The notes beneath the pieces were generated by a model, which was not told the DNA's origin, ran no database searches, and saw only the letters and a program-made list of their open reading frames with translations. From assembly GCA_947305005.1 (NCBI GenBank), contig CAMZCM010000011.1:1-64000 (forward strand): 64,000 nt of DNA, written 5' to 3'. This document shows positions 13,935 through 21,805 of this stretch, in pieces. Source of the DNA: an uncultured Prevotellaceae bacterium. Its GTDB lineage: Bacteria; Bacteroidota; Bacteroidia; Bacteroidales; Bacteroidaceae. The number at the start of each line of letters is the position of its first letter. The first letter of the stretch is position 1. The position numbers and the translations under genes are program-made.

Positions 13935-15611
13935 TTATGGCCTATTGAACCCCTCTTTTTGCATCGCACGGAAAGTAAAATAGAGGAAAAAGAGACATAC
14001 GATGGCAATGATGCCTGCTACTCTTGGACCACCTAGAAAATGCATGATGCTGTCATCATCGGGCGAGAGGAAAAACAATAGACATGCTGTGGAGTTATTG
14101 AAAACATGGATGCAGACAGGAGCAATCAAAGAACCTGTCCACCAATAAGCGAACCCCAGGACGAGACCGAGCAGGAAGGCGACGGGCATCTGAGCCGGGT
14201 TCAGATGGATCATGGAAAAGATAAAAGCGCTGACAAGGATAGGGATTCTGGCATTGCCATTCTTCAGGACTTCCAAGTCCGTCTGAACGCCACCCCTGAA
14301 CAACAACTCTTCAGAAAGAGGACCTAAAAGCGTAATGGTCAACAATCCAAGCGGGTGAAAAATCAAATCATTCATCGTATCTCCGTCAACCAGATCCGGC
14401 ATATCGGGGATAAGAATTTCCTGAAGCAGGTTGACGAGGAAGATCAGTGGGATAGCCAAAAGAAACACGAGTCCAGAGCGTTTGCGATTGTTCCTGGAGA
14501 TGCCCGCCAACGTGTTGGCCCACGTGATGCGTGGTGGTCGGTATAGGAAGAAGAAAAGGATGCCTAACAGGTTTGCTGTCAGCAAGGTTCCCACCAAAAC
14601 ATCGCCAGTGGAAAACGTGGATTTCCCCAATGCTTGCATAGCATAGGAAATACAGATGGCGGTGAGTTGGCTTAGGAAGAAGAGCAGGAGATATCCCCAC
14701 CAACGACGGCGCTTGGGGCTCAAGACCTTGAGGGCTGCTTTCTGATCGCATTGCAGCTGCTTGGTCAGCTCTGCTTCGCTATTGAAGCGTCGCTCTTCGC
14801 GTAGGCGCGTGATAAAAGATAAGGTGAGCGTTTGGTCATAGAGATCCTCATGGACATCGAAGAGATGTGCCTCAACGGAAACGTCGGAACCGTTACCGAT
14901 GGTCGGACGTGTACCGATGTTCAGCATCCCAGTCCATTTTTCACTTTTCACTCTTTCACTTTTCACTCTAACGGCGTAGGCTCCGTTTGCTGGCAGCATC
15001 TTCGAAGGTTCCAGTGCTTCGAGATTGGCGGTGGGGAAGCCAAGTTGACGCCCGACCTCATGACCGTGAACGACGCGTCCAGTCCAAGTATAAGGCCGTC
15101 CTAGCAACTGGGTAGCCGTCTCTATATCACCCGTTTCCAACGCGTGACGAATGGCTGAGCTACTGACGTGTCCACCTTCTAGCTCATGTGCCTGCACCAC
15201 CTCGATGCCCACTTCACGACCATAAGCCTGATAGTCCTCGAACGTCTCGGGGTTGTCTTGTCTGGGCCGACCGAAATGGTGGTCATAGCCTATCACCAGC
15301 ACACCTACGTTCAGCTTCTCCTTCAGCACCTGCAGCATGAAGTCCCTGGCCGACAGCGCCGCCATCTCACGGTCAAAGGGCAGCACATAAATCTCGTCGA
15401 TACCCGTGGTTTCCAGCAGTGCCATCTTCTCCTCTGCCGTCGTCAGTAGGGCAGGAGCACTGTCGGGTGCAAACACCGAACGCGGATGGCGGTCAAAGGT
15501 AATCAACAAAGATTGTGCACCACGACGCAGTGCCTCATCCTGAACTTGTCGGATCAGGCACTGATGACCGCAGTGCACGCCATCAAAAAAACCGATGGAA
15601 GCTACGTACAT
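13935..15611 (-). CDS. ribF: Riboflavin kinase/FAD synthetase fused to a CPBP membrane protease
   Basis: A single uninterrupted frame of 558 residues. Residues ~1-165 are the FAD synthetase nucleotidyltransferase (SIGFFDGVHCGHQCLI, TFDRHPRSVF, and GHVSSSAIRHAL at the end). Residues ~170-290 are the riboflavin kinase (GRVVHGHEVGRQLGFPTANL, then MLNIGTRPTIGNG and VEAHLFD). After a basic linker (LSPKRRRWWG) residues ~300-558 form several membrane helices with the CPBP/CAAX protease motifs LLGPLSEELLFRGG (EE pair), FIFSMIHLNPAQ and IHVFNNS. RibF normally ends at ~310 residues. Residues around 215-226 (RVKSERVKSEKW) come from a GTGAAAAATG-type repeat in the kinase loop. The start codon overlaps the ddh stop by one base. 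Confidence 0.88.
   Translation of the reverse strand: MYVASIGFFDGVHCGHQCLIRQVQDEALRRGAQSLLITFDRHPRSVFAPDSAPALLTTAEEKMALLETTGIDEIYVLPFDREMAALSARDFMLQVLKEKLNVGVLVIGYDHHFGRPRQDNPETFEDYQAYGREVGIEVVQAHELEGGHVSSSAIRHALETGDIETATQLLGRPYTWTGRVVHGHEVGRQLGFPTANLEALEPSKMLPANGAYAVRVKSERVKSEKWTGMLNIGTRPTIGNGSDVSVEAHLFDVHEDLYDQTLTLSFITRLREERRFNSEAELTKQLQCDQKAALKVLSPKRRRWWGYLLLFFLSQLTAICISYAMQALGKSTFSTGDVLVGTLLTANLLGILFFFLYRPPRITWANTLAGISRNNRKRSGLVFLLAIPLIFLVNLLQEILIPDMPDLVDGDTMNDLIFHPLGLLTITLLGPLSEELLFRGGVQTDLEVLKNGNARIPILVSAFIFSMIHLNPAQMPVAFLLGLVLGFAYWWTGSLIAPVCIHVFNNSTACLLFFLSPDDDSIMHFLGGPRVAGIIAIVCLFFLYFTFRAMQKEGFNRP
14935..14969 (-). repeat. GTGAAAAATG-type repeat inside ribF coding sequence
   Basis: The minus strand reads GAGTGAAAAGTGAAAGAGTG, then AAAAGTGAAAAATG. 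It is translated as RVKSERVKSEKW in the riboflavin kinase domain, between AYAV and TGMLNIGTRP, where other RibF proteins have a short strand turn. Confidence 0.85.
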
Positions 15612-16510
15612 TATACGAGGTGTCCCACAATCTCCTCACGATTGCCGGGCAGGAGGTCGATGACGGGAATCTCGATCATTGTGTAGCAGCCGGGCTGCTG
15701 ACGCATCGAAGCACGAGCCACGTTCACCAGCACCTGAGCCGTGAGAGCGGGGTTATTGATTTTCATGTTAAACTCGAAGAGCTGGTTGTGCGTCTGGCCG
15801 CTGACACCCTTACGCACAAGGTTCACGCCATGACCTACGTCGTTCAACGCATCTACGCTGTCCACTTGGAACACGTGAGTCTCGTCGGAAGCGAAGTAGG
15901 GGTCTGCCTTGATGGCTGCGGTGACCTCATCCAGGTTGGCGCCATCCTCCAACTCTACATAAACCATACGGCGGTGTATGCCCTGACCTACAGGAATGGT
16001 CATGGACAAAGCGTCCTTGACACCAGCCTTAGAACGGACACAAACGCTGTGACCCATTGAGCGACCCGGACCGAAGTTGGTATAGCTGATGCCCTTGGGG
16101 GCCAAGCTCTCCATCAAAGTACGAACCACGCTGTCCGATCCCGGATCCCAGCCGGCGCTGATGATACTGACGGCATTGCCGGCCTTAGCGGCAGCGTCCA
16201 AAGTGCGACGCAGCTCTACAATCTTCGTGTGGATGTCAAAGGAATCGACGGTATTGATGCCCAGCGCCAAGATATCCTTGGCATAAGCCTCCACGCTACG
16301 AGTCGGGGTAGCCAGAATGGCGACATCTACAGCCTCCAGCTCGCGGATGTCCTTTACCACTTTGTAGCCTTCCAACTCTTTGGGCAGATCCTCTGCGCCA
16401 CGACGACGAACAACGCCTGCAATCTCAAAATCTGGAGCCTCCACAAGAGCCTCCATGGTGTACTTACCGATATTGCCGTAACCAACGACGGCTGCACGAA
16501 TCTTTTTCAT
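15611..16510 (-). CDS. ddh: meso-Diaminopimelate dehydrogenase
   Basis: A protein of 299 residues from the ATG at 16510, the first that fits the family start (MKKIRAAVVGYGNIGKYTME); an upstream ATG at 16552 lies inside the promoter. It reduces and aminates tetrahydrodipicolinate to meso-diaminopimelate in one NADPH-dependent step, a short route to lysine and the peptidoglycan cross-link residue. The Rossmann loop is GYGNIG, and the substrate segments SAGWDPGSDSVVRTLMES and GPGRSMGHSV are typical. Its stop overlaps the ribF start, so the two are coupled. The promoter box is at 16550-16557. Confidence 0.93.
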   Translation of the reverse strand: MKKIRAAVVGYGNIGKYTMEALVEAPDFEIAGVVRRRGAEDLPKELEGYKVVKDIRELEAVDVAILATPTRSVEAYAKDILALGINTVDSFDIHTKIVELRRTLDAAAKAGNAVSIISAGWDPGSDSVVRTLMESLAPKGISYTNFGPGRSMGHSVCVRSKAGVKDALSMTIPVGQGIHRRMVYVELEDGANLDEVTAAIKADPYFASDETHVFQVDSVDALNDVGHGVNLVRKGVSGQTHNQLFEFNMKINNPALTAQVLVNVARASMRQQPGCYTMIEIPVIDLLPGNREEIVGHLV

Positions 16511-16549
16511 TGTATCCGTTTTTTGAATAAAGTTATCAGATTTTGGGCG

Positions 16550-16557
16550 CAAAGGTA
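16550..16557 (-). promoter_or_regulatory. Minus-7 promoter box (TACCTTTG) for ddh-ribF
   Basis: Perfect TAnnTTTG match, 40 bases before the ddh ATG on the minus strand; this also supports the shorter ddh start. Confidence 0.75.
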
Positions 16558-16648
16558 TAAATAATTTACTATTTGACGATTTACAATTGACAAATATTTA
16601 TAAAGTAGCCGTTTTTCTTATCTTTTTGGCATCTTTCAATTTTAACCC

Positions 16649-19519
16649 TTAATGTGCTTCGAGCCAGTTCTCGCCCCATCCGGCATCTGCTATCAATGGC
16701 ACTTTCATCTCAAAGGCAGCCTGCATTTCTGACAACACAATCTGCTCCACCCGATTATGTTCTTCGGGCAACACACTGAAGTTCAGTTCGTCGTGTACCT
16801 GCAGGATCATCTTCGAGCGGATTCCCTCTTCGCGGAAACGGTGGAAGATGCGGATCATGGCAATCTTGATGATATCTGCTGCCGATCCCTGAATGGGTGA
16901 GTTGATGGCATTGCGTTCGGCAAAACCACGCACGGTGGCGTTGGCGGAGTTAATGTCTCGCAGGTAGCAGCGACGATGACAGACGGTTTCCGTGTAACCT
17001 TTGGAGCGTGCTTGGTCAATGCTTTCCTGCATATAGGCTTGTACTCTTGGATAAGTGGCGAAATAATTATCAATGAGCTCTTTGGCTTCTGTTCGGCTGA
17101 TGCCCAACCGCTCGGTCAGACCAAAGGCTGTGATGCCGTAGATAATACCGAAGTTAGCCGTCTTGGCACGACTGCGCTCATCCCGTGTCACCTCGTCGAG
17201 GTTTTTATGGAAGATCTTAGCTGCCGTGGCAGCATGGATGTCGTGTCCGAGTCGGAAGTCCTCAATCAGCCCTTCGTCACCGCTTAGGTGTGCCATGATA
17301 CGCAGCTCAATCTGCGAATAGTCAGCAGAGAAGAACTCCTCGCCAGGAGCCGGCACAAAGGCCTTGCGAATCTCCTTACCGTCAGCTGACCGCACGGGGA
17401 TATTTTGGAGGTTGGGGTTCGAACTGGATAAGCGTCCGGTAGCTGTAATGGTCTGATTAAAAGATGTATGGATGCGTCCTGTACGTGGGTTGATTAGTTT
17501 GGGCAGCGCCTCAATATAGGTGCTCAGAAGCTTACGTTTGCCACGATAGTCAAGAATTTTTTCCACGATAGGATGCTTGGTACGAAGACGCTCCAGCACC
17601 TCTTCATTCGTCACATATTGGCCCGTCTTGGTCTTCTTGGCTTTGTCATTGAGATGCAGTTTCTCAAAGAGCAATACGCCGACCTGTCTGGGCGACTGGA
17701 TGTTGAACTCCTCACCGGCCAATGCATAGATCTCTTTCTCTATTTCCTGCATCTCACGAGTATGCTGTTCGCCTACCTGCTTTAGGGCTTCTGTGTTCAG
17801 GCATACACCAGCCCGCTCCATTTCTGCCAGTACTGGCATCAGTGGCATCTCTATATCGCGGAACAACTCCCACGAGCCTTCCGCTTCGAGCATCGGACGG
17901 AACACATTTTTCAGACGCAGTGTGATATCGGCATCTTCGGCAGCGTAGGGACAAACAAGCTCAGGCGCCACTTCGCGCATCGATTTCTGAGGTTTGCCGC
18001 CTTTCTTCTCGCCAATCAGCGTGTCGATGTGAATGGTTTTATAATGTAGGTATGCCTCCGCCAGATAATCCATCCCATGGTGCATCTCCGGCTGCAGGAC
18101 ATAATGCGCAATCATCGTGTCGAACATCGGTCCGCGTAGCTCAATGCCATAGTTAGCCAAGACCATCAGATCATATTTCAGGTTCTGCCCTACCTTCAAG
18201 GAACGCTCGTCTTCATACACGGGTCGGAACTCCTCGACAATCGCCTGAGCTGCATCCCGTTCAGCGGGGATAGGCACATAGAACGCCTCGCCCTCCTTGA
18301 CAGCGAAGCTCAGTCCCACCAGTTCCGCATTAATGGCTTCCGTGCTCGTGGTCTCTGTGTCCAGCGATATCTCGTCGCATGTGCGCAGATACTGAATGAG
18401 GTCTGCGCGCGCAGGGGGTGTATCGCAGAGGGAATAGGAAGCAGAACCACTCTCAGCAGACTCTCCCCCCGTCCTCCCTATCAGGGAGGGAGCAATATCA
18501 ACTTGAGCGGAGGCAGGGACTTGAGGGGCTGTGGGAATGCTACTGAATAAATCACCTTGTCCATCAGCAAAAAGGTCCAGTTGTCCCTCAGCAGTCTTTG
18601 GTGACTGCTCCCTCCCTGATAGGGAGGGCGGGGGGAGAGTCTGCTGCTGTTGTTGCTGAGCTTTCATCTTCTCCACGAAGCTCCGCATCTCTAAATCCGT
18701 GAACCTTTGTATCAGCTTGTCGCGGTCAGGCTCCTGTACTGCCAGCGTCTCCATATCTAAGGTAATGGGCACATCGGTGACGATTTTAGCCAGCCAACGT
18801 GAAAGCTCTATCTGCTCGCGGTTTGTCTCCACTTTCTCGCGCAACTTACCCTTGAGTTGGTCGCTGTTGGCCAGCAGTCCTTCGATGCCGCCAAACTGCT
18901 GAATAAGCTGCACCGCTGTCTTCTCACCCACGCCTGGACAGCCTGGTATATTATCCGAGGCGTCGCCCATGAGTCCTAAGATATCCACCACCTGTGCAGG
19001 GCTTTCAATGCCCCATTTCTTGCACACCTCCTCAGGCCCAAGAACATCGAAGCCAGGGCCCATAGAGCGCGGTTTGAACATCGACACATGTGCGGACACC
19101 AGTTGTCCGTAGTCCTTATCGGGTGTCATCATATATGTCTCGATGCCTTGCGCCTCAGCTTGTGCAGACAGGGTTCCGATGACATCGTCAGCCTCAAAGC
19201 CTGCCACCTCTAATACCGGAATCCGATAAGCCTCCAGAAGCTCTTTTATAATAGGTACACCAAAACGGATGCCCTCGGGCGTCTCCTCACGCTGTGCCTT
19301 GTAAGGCGGATAAGCCTCGTGGCGGAAGGTCCCGCCGTGAGGATCAAAGGCTACGCCGATATGCGTTGGTTGCTCCTTAGCGAGCACCTCTTCCAAGGTG
19401 TTGAAGAAACCGAAGACGGCAGAGACATTCTCGCCCTTGCTGTTGATGCGAGGGTTCTTGATAAAGCCGTAGTAGGCTCGATAGATGAGCGCGTAAGCGT
19501 CGAGTAAAAACAGTTTCAT
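16649..19519 (-). CDS. polA: DNA polymerase I
   Basis: A protein of 956 residues from the ATG at 19519 (MKLFLLDAYALIYRAYYG); the frame is open further upstream but without family similarity. The order is 5'-3' exonuclease (about 1-285), linker (about 286-365), 3'-5' exonuclease with DTETTS (about 370-550), and the polymerase domain with SADYSQIELRIMAHLSGD, the O helix KTANFGIIYGITAFGL and QVHDELNF near the end. It fills gaps in replication and repair. Odd feature: the linker contains two oppositely oriented copies of the repeat that bounds the DUF559 gene, read as TLPPPSLSGREQS and IAPSLIGRTGGES (residues ~293-354), with the frame kept. A promoter box lies only four bases before the start codon. 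Confidence 0.96.
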   Translation of the reverse strand: MKLFLLDAYALIYRAYYGFIKNPRINSKGENVSAVFGFFNTLEEVLAKEQPTHIGVAFDPHGGTFRHEAYPPYKAQREETPEGIRFGVPIIKELLEAYRIPVLEVAGFEADDVIGTLSAQAEAQGIETYMMTPDKDYGQLVSAHVSMFKPRSMGPGFDVLGPEEVCKKWGIESPAQVVDILGLMGDASDNIPGCPGVGEKTAVQLIQQFGGIEGLLANSDQLKGKLREKVETNREQIELSRWLAKIVTDVPITLDMETLAVQEPDRDKLIQRFTDLEMRSFVEKMKAQQQQQQTLPPPSLSGREQSPKTAEGQLDLFADGQGDLFSSIPTAPQVPASAQVDIAPSLIGRTGGESAESGSASYSLCDTPPARADLIQYLRTCDEISLDTETTSTEAINAELVGLSFAVKEGEAFYVPIPAERDAAQAIVEEFRPVYEDERSLKVGQNLKYDLMVLANYGIELRGPMFDTMIAHYVLQPEMHHGMDYLAEAYLHYKTIHIDTLIGEKKGGKPQKSMREVAPELVCPYAAEDADITLRLKNVFRPMLEAEGSWELFRDIEMPLMPVLAEMERAGVCLNTEALKQVGEQHTREMQEIEKEIYALAGEEFNIQSPRQVGVLLFEKLHLNDKAKKTKTGQYVTNEEVLERLRTKHPIVEKILDYRGKRKLLSTYIEALPKLINPRTGRIHTSFNQTITATGRLSSSNPNLQNIPVRSADGKEIRKAFVPAPGEEFFSADYSQIELRIMAHLSGDEGLIEDFRLGHDIHAATAAKIFHKNLDEVTRDERSRAKTANFGIIYGITAFGLTERLGISRTEAKELIDNYFATYPRVQAYMQESIDQARSKGYTETVCHRRCYLRDINSANATVRGFAERNAINSPIQGSAADIIKIAMIRIFHRFREEGIRSKMILQVHDELNFSVLPEEHNRVEQIVLSEMQAAFEMKVPLIADAGWGENWLEAH
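18459..18493 (+). repeat. 35-bp repeat, copy C (inside polA)
   Basis: Same orientation as copy A and nearly identical (GACTCTCCCCCCGTCCTCCC, then TATCAGGGAGGGAGC). The 22 bases that follow the shared GGGAGG also match the inner flank of copy A at 17 positions. Confidence 0.93.
18607..18641 (-). repeat. 35-bp repeat, copy D (inside polA)
   Basis: Inverted relative to copy C and oriented like copy B. Copies C and D bound 183 bases, exactly 61 codons, in the linker between the two polA exonuclease domains. Confidence 0.93.
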
Positions 19520-19523
19520 GCGG

Positions 19524-19531
19524 CAAAGATA
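19524..19531 (-). promoter_or_regulatory. Minus-7 promoter box (TATCTTTG) for polA
   Basis: Ends four bases before the polA ATG, so transcription probably begins at or very near the start codon (leaderless or near-leaderless mRNA). Confidence 0.7.
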
Positions 19532-19628
19532 CGAAGAAAGTTGAAAGTTTAGGGTTGAAAGTTGCAAGTTTTTCTTGTGCTCAGAGCAATTTTTCATTTT
19601 TCATTTTTCATTTTTCATAATAATGCCC

Positions 19629-19636
19629 TACCTTTG
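19629..19636 (+). promoter_or_regulatory. Minus-7 promoter box (TACCTTTG) for the polyprenyl synthase gene
   Basis: Ends four bases before the ATG at 19641. It is the mirror of the polA promoter across a 121-base divergent region that also contains a TTTTTCATTTTTCA-type repeat (19594-19618). Confidence 0.7.
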
Positions 19637-19640
19637 CGCC

Positions 19641-20609
19641 ATGTTAACAGAGATACAACGACCCATAGCCGCTGAACTGGAACGTTATAAAGCGTTGTTT
19701 CAGGCAGCGTTACAATCCGACAACGAGCTGCTCACCGCTGCCCTGAACCATCTCACACGTAAGTTGGGCAAGATGATGCGACCCACGCTGACACTGCTCT
19801 GTGCTCGCGAGGGCGGTGTGGTGTCGGAGCAGGTGATGCATGCTGCCGCTGGTTTGGAGATGCTCCACACGGCCAGCCTCGTGCACGATGATGTCGTTGA
19901 TGAAAGTAATATGCGGCGTGGCCAACGTTCGGTGAACGCGCTCTGGGACAATAAGGCTGCTGTGCTGGTGGGTGATTTCATCACCTCCAAAGCCCTTACG
20001 GAAGTGGCGCTGACACAACATCTGGAGGTGGTAGAACGTATGGCGTGGCTCGGACAGACGCTGGCTGATGGTGAGCTGCAACAGTTGGACAACACCCACA
20101 GTACCCTATTCAGCGAGGATGCCTACTACGAGGTCATCTCCAAGAAGACAGCCGCCCTCTTCTCCACCTGTGCCTTTGTAGGTGCCACTCTCGGCGGTGC
20201 TGACAGCGAACGTGTGAGTCGTCTGGAACGCTTTGGCCACCTGGTGGGACTCTGTTTTCAGATGCGCGATGATATCTTCGACTTCGACGAAAGCCTCAAC
20301 GTGGGTAAGCCCAAGGGTAACGATATGCAGGAAGGCAAGCTGACGCTCCCCGTCATCTCTGCACTCAACAACAGCACCAATGCCCGCTACCATCATCTGG
20401 CAATGCGTGTTCGTTCAGGCGAGGCTTCGAAGCTGGAGATTCAGGAACTGGTGGACTTCACCATTCAAAGTGGTGGCATCGCCTATGCCGAGGCAGAGAT
20501 GCAACGCCTGCGCAGTGAGGCCCTTCTTCAGCTTGATGGCTTGCACGATGGCACTGTTGCCGAAGCCCTGGCGCTCTATCTCGACTATGTTGTGCAACGC
20601 ACAGTCTGA
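19641..20609 (+). CDS. Polyprenyl diphosphate synthase
   Basis: A protein of 322 residues from the ATG at 19641, chosen because the family start (MLTEIQRPIAAELERYK) begins there and because the promoter box lies just upstream. It is an all-helical trans-prenyltransferase that extends farnesyl diphosphate with isopentenyl units. Both Asp-rich motifs are present: LVHDDVVDESNMRRG (first) and MRDDIFDF (second), with GGKxR replaced by the family-typical LGKMMRPTL near the start. In Bacteroidota such an enzyme supplies the menaquinone side chain; chain length cannot be read with certainty. aroQ follows after 36 bases with an AATTTGTCAA-type repeat between. Confidence 0.92.
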   Translation: MLTEIQRPIAAELERYKALFQAALQSDNELLTAALNHLTRKLGKMMRPTLTLLCAREGGVVSEQVMHAAAGLEMLHTASLVHDDVVDESNMRRGQRSVNALWDNKAAVLVGDFITSKALTEVALTQHLEVVERMAWLGQTLADGELQQLDNTHSTLFSEDAYYEVISKKTAALFSTCAFVGATLGGADSERVSRLERFGHLVGLCFQMRDDIFDFDESLNVGKPKGNDMQEGKLTLPVISALNNSTNARYHHLAMRVRSGEASKLEIQELVDFTIQSGGIAYAEAEMQRLRSEALLQLDGLHDGTVAEALALYLDYVVQRTV

Positions 20610-20645
20610 TTATATTGTCAATCGTAAATTGTCAAAATGTAAATA

Positions 20646-21089
20646 ATGAAGATTCTCATCATCAACGGTCCCAACCTCAACCTGCTTGGCCGTCGTGAGC
20701 CCGGCATCTATGGTGCTCGTCCTTTCGGAGACTATTTAGAGGAACTGCGTAAGCAGTATCCCGATGTGGAGATTTCCTACTTTCAGAGTAACTGCGAGGG
20801 GGAACTTATTGACAAGTTGCACGAGGACGGTTTCATCCTCGATGGCATCATCCTCAATGCCGGCGCCTATACCCACACCAGCATAGCCCTTGGCGATGCC
20901 ATCCGCGCCATCTCGACACCCGTCATAGAGGTACATATTTCTAATGTACACCAGCGCGAGGAGTTCCGCCACAAGAGTATGATCAGCTCCGCATGTATGG
21001 GCGTGATCTGTGGCTTTGGCCTCGACAGCTATCGTTTGGCGCTCGAAGCCCTCTTAGCCCGTCAATCTGTCAATCCCGTTATCTGTTAA
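20646..21089 (+). CDS. aroQ: Type II 3-dehydroquinate dehydratase
   Basis: A protein of 147 residues, the standard length of the type II dehydroquinase dodecamer. It removes water from 3-dehydroquinate to form 3-dehydroshikimate. The family signature NGPNLNLLGRREPGIYG (with catalytic Arg in the flexible loop and Tyr after it) is at the N-terminus, NAGAYTHTSIAL follows mid-protein, and the substrate motif VHISNVHQREEFRHKS lies near the end. The downstream spacer (21085-21122) is a run of TTAATTTGTTAATCTG-type repeats that reaches into the next start region. Confidence 0.96.
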   Translation: MKILIINGPNLNLLGRREPGIYGARPFGDYLEELRKQYPDVEISYFQSNCEGELIDKLHEDGFILDGIILNAGAYTHTSIALGDAIRAISTPVIEVHISNVHQREEFRHKSMISSACMGVICGFGLDSYRLALEALLARQSVNPVIC

Positions 21090-21122
21090 TTTGTTAATCT
21101 GTTAATTTGTCAATTTGTTAAT

Positions 21123-21800
21123 TTGTCAGTTGACGATTACATAGAATCCCATATCGAGCCGGAGCATCCCTACTTGCACGCTCTTTGGCGCGCCACCCAT
21201 CTCCACTTGAACTATCCCCGTATGGCCAGTGGTCACCTGCAGGGTCAGTTGTTGCGTATGTTAGTGCAGATGATGAGACCACAAAGAGTGCTTGAGTTAG
21301 GCACTTTCACCGGTTACAGTGCTCTCTCTATGGCCAGCGGTCTGGAACCAGGAGCTGTGCTTCACACCATTGAGGTCAACGATGAGCAGGAGGATTTCAC
21401 TCGTCCGTGGATAGAGAAATCCCCTTGGGCAGACCGCATCCAACTTCATATTGGCGATGCGCTGGAGATTTTAAAGCCCAACGCGCAGTTTAGTAGGTTG
21501 GGAGAGGGTCTTTTCGACTTTGTTTTCATTGATGCCGACAAGCGGCATTATGTTGATTATTATGAGGCTGTGTTGCCCCGCTTACGTCCTGGCGGCGTAA
21601 TCCTCGCCGACAATACCCTCTGGAGCGGTCAGGTGACAGACCCATCCACGTCCCCTCCCGTGATGGAGGGGAGAGATAATGCCAAATCCTCACAACTTCA
21701 TGGTATCATGGCTTTCAACGACATCGTTGCTGCCGACTCTCGTGTGGAGAAAGTCATTCTGCCGCTGCGCGATGGCCTCACCCTTATTCGTAAGAAATAA
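21123..21800 (+). CDS. Class I SAM-dependent O-methyltransferase
   Basis: A protein of 225 residues if the TTG at 21123 is the start. The first ATG would remove the conserved N-terminal helices (DDYIESHIEPEHPYLHALW), so a non-ATG start is likely. It belongs to the catechol-type O-methyltransferase family: SAM motif I is VLELGTFTGYSALSMA, the acidic loop is LHTIEVNDEQ, and the metal site FVFIDADKRHY is followed by GGVILADNTLWSG. The substrate is unknown. A small GC-rich insert (DPSTSPPVMEGRDN) after the SGQVT segment comes from a short palindromic sequence (21648-21676). The next gene starts five bases after its stop. Confidence 0.88.
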   Translation: MSVDDYIESHIEPEHPYLHALWRATHLHLNYPRMASGHLQGQLLRMLVQMMRPQRVLELGTFTGYSALSMASGLEPGAVLHTIEVNDEQEDFTRPWIEKSPWADRIQLHIGDALEILKPNAQFSRLGEGLFDFVFIDADKRHYVDYYEAVLPRLRPGGVILADNTLWSGQVTDPSTSPPVMEGRDNAKSSQLHGIMAFNDIVAADSRVEKVILPLRDGLTLIRKK

Positions 21801-21805
21801 AGCTT

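Noticed and set aside
16511-16552. Longer N-terminus for diaminopimelate dehydrogenase
   Set aside because: The extra 14 codons overlap the promoter box and lie before the family-typical start MKKIRAAVVGYG.
19520-19597. Longer N-terminus for DNA polymerase I
   Set aside because: The extra 26 codons run through the promoter and a low-complexity repeat; family similarity starts at MKLFLLDAYALIYR.
19575-19640. Longer N-terminus for the polyprenyl synthase
   Set aside because: It is translated from a TTTTTCATTTTTCA-type repeat and the promoter; the family start is at 19641.
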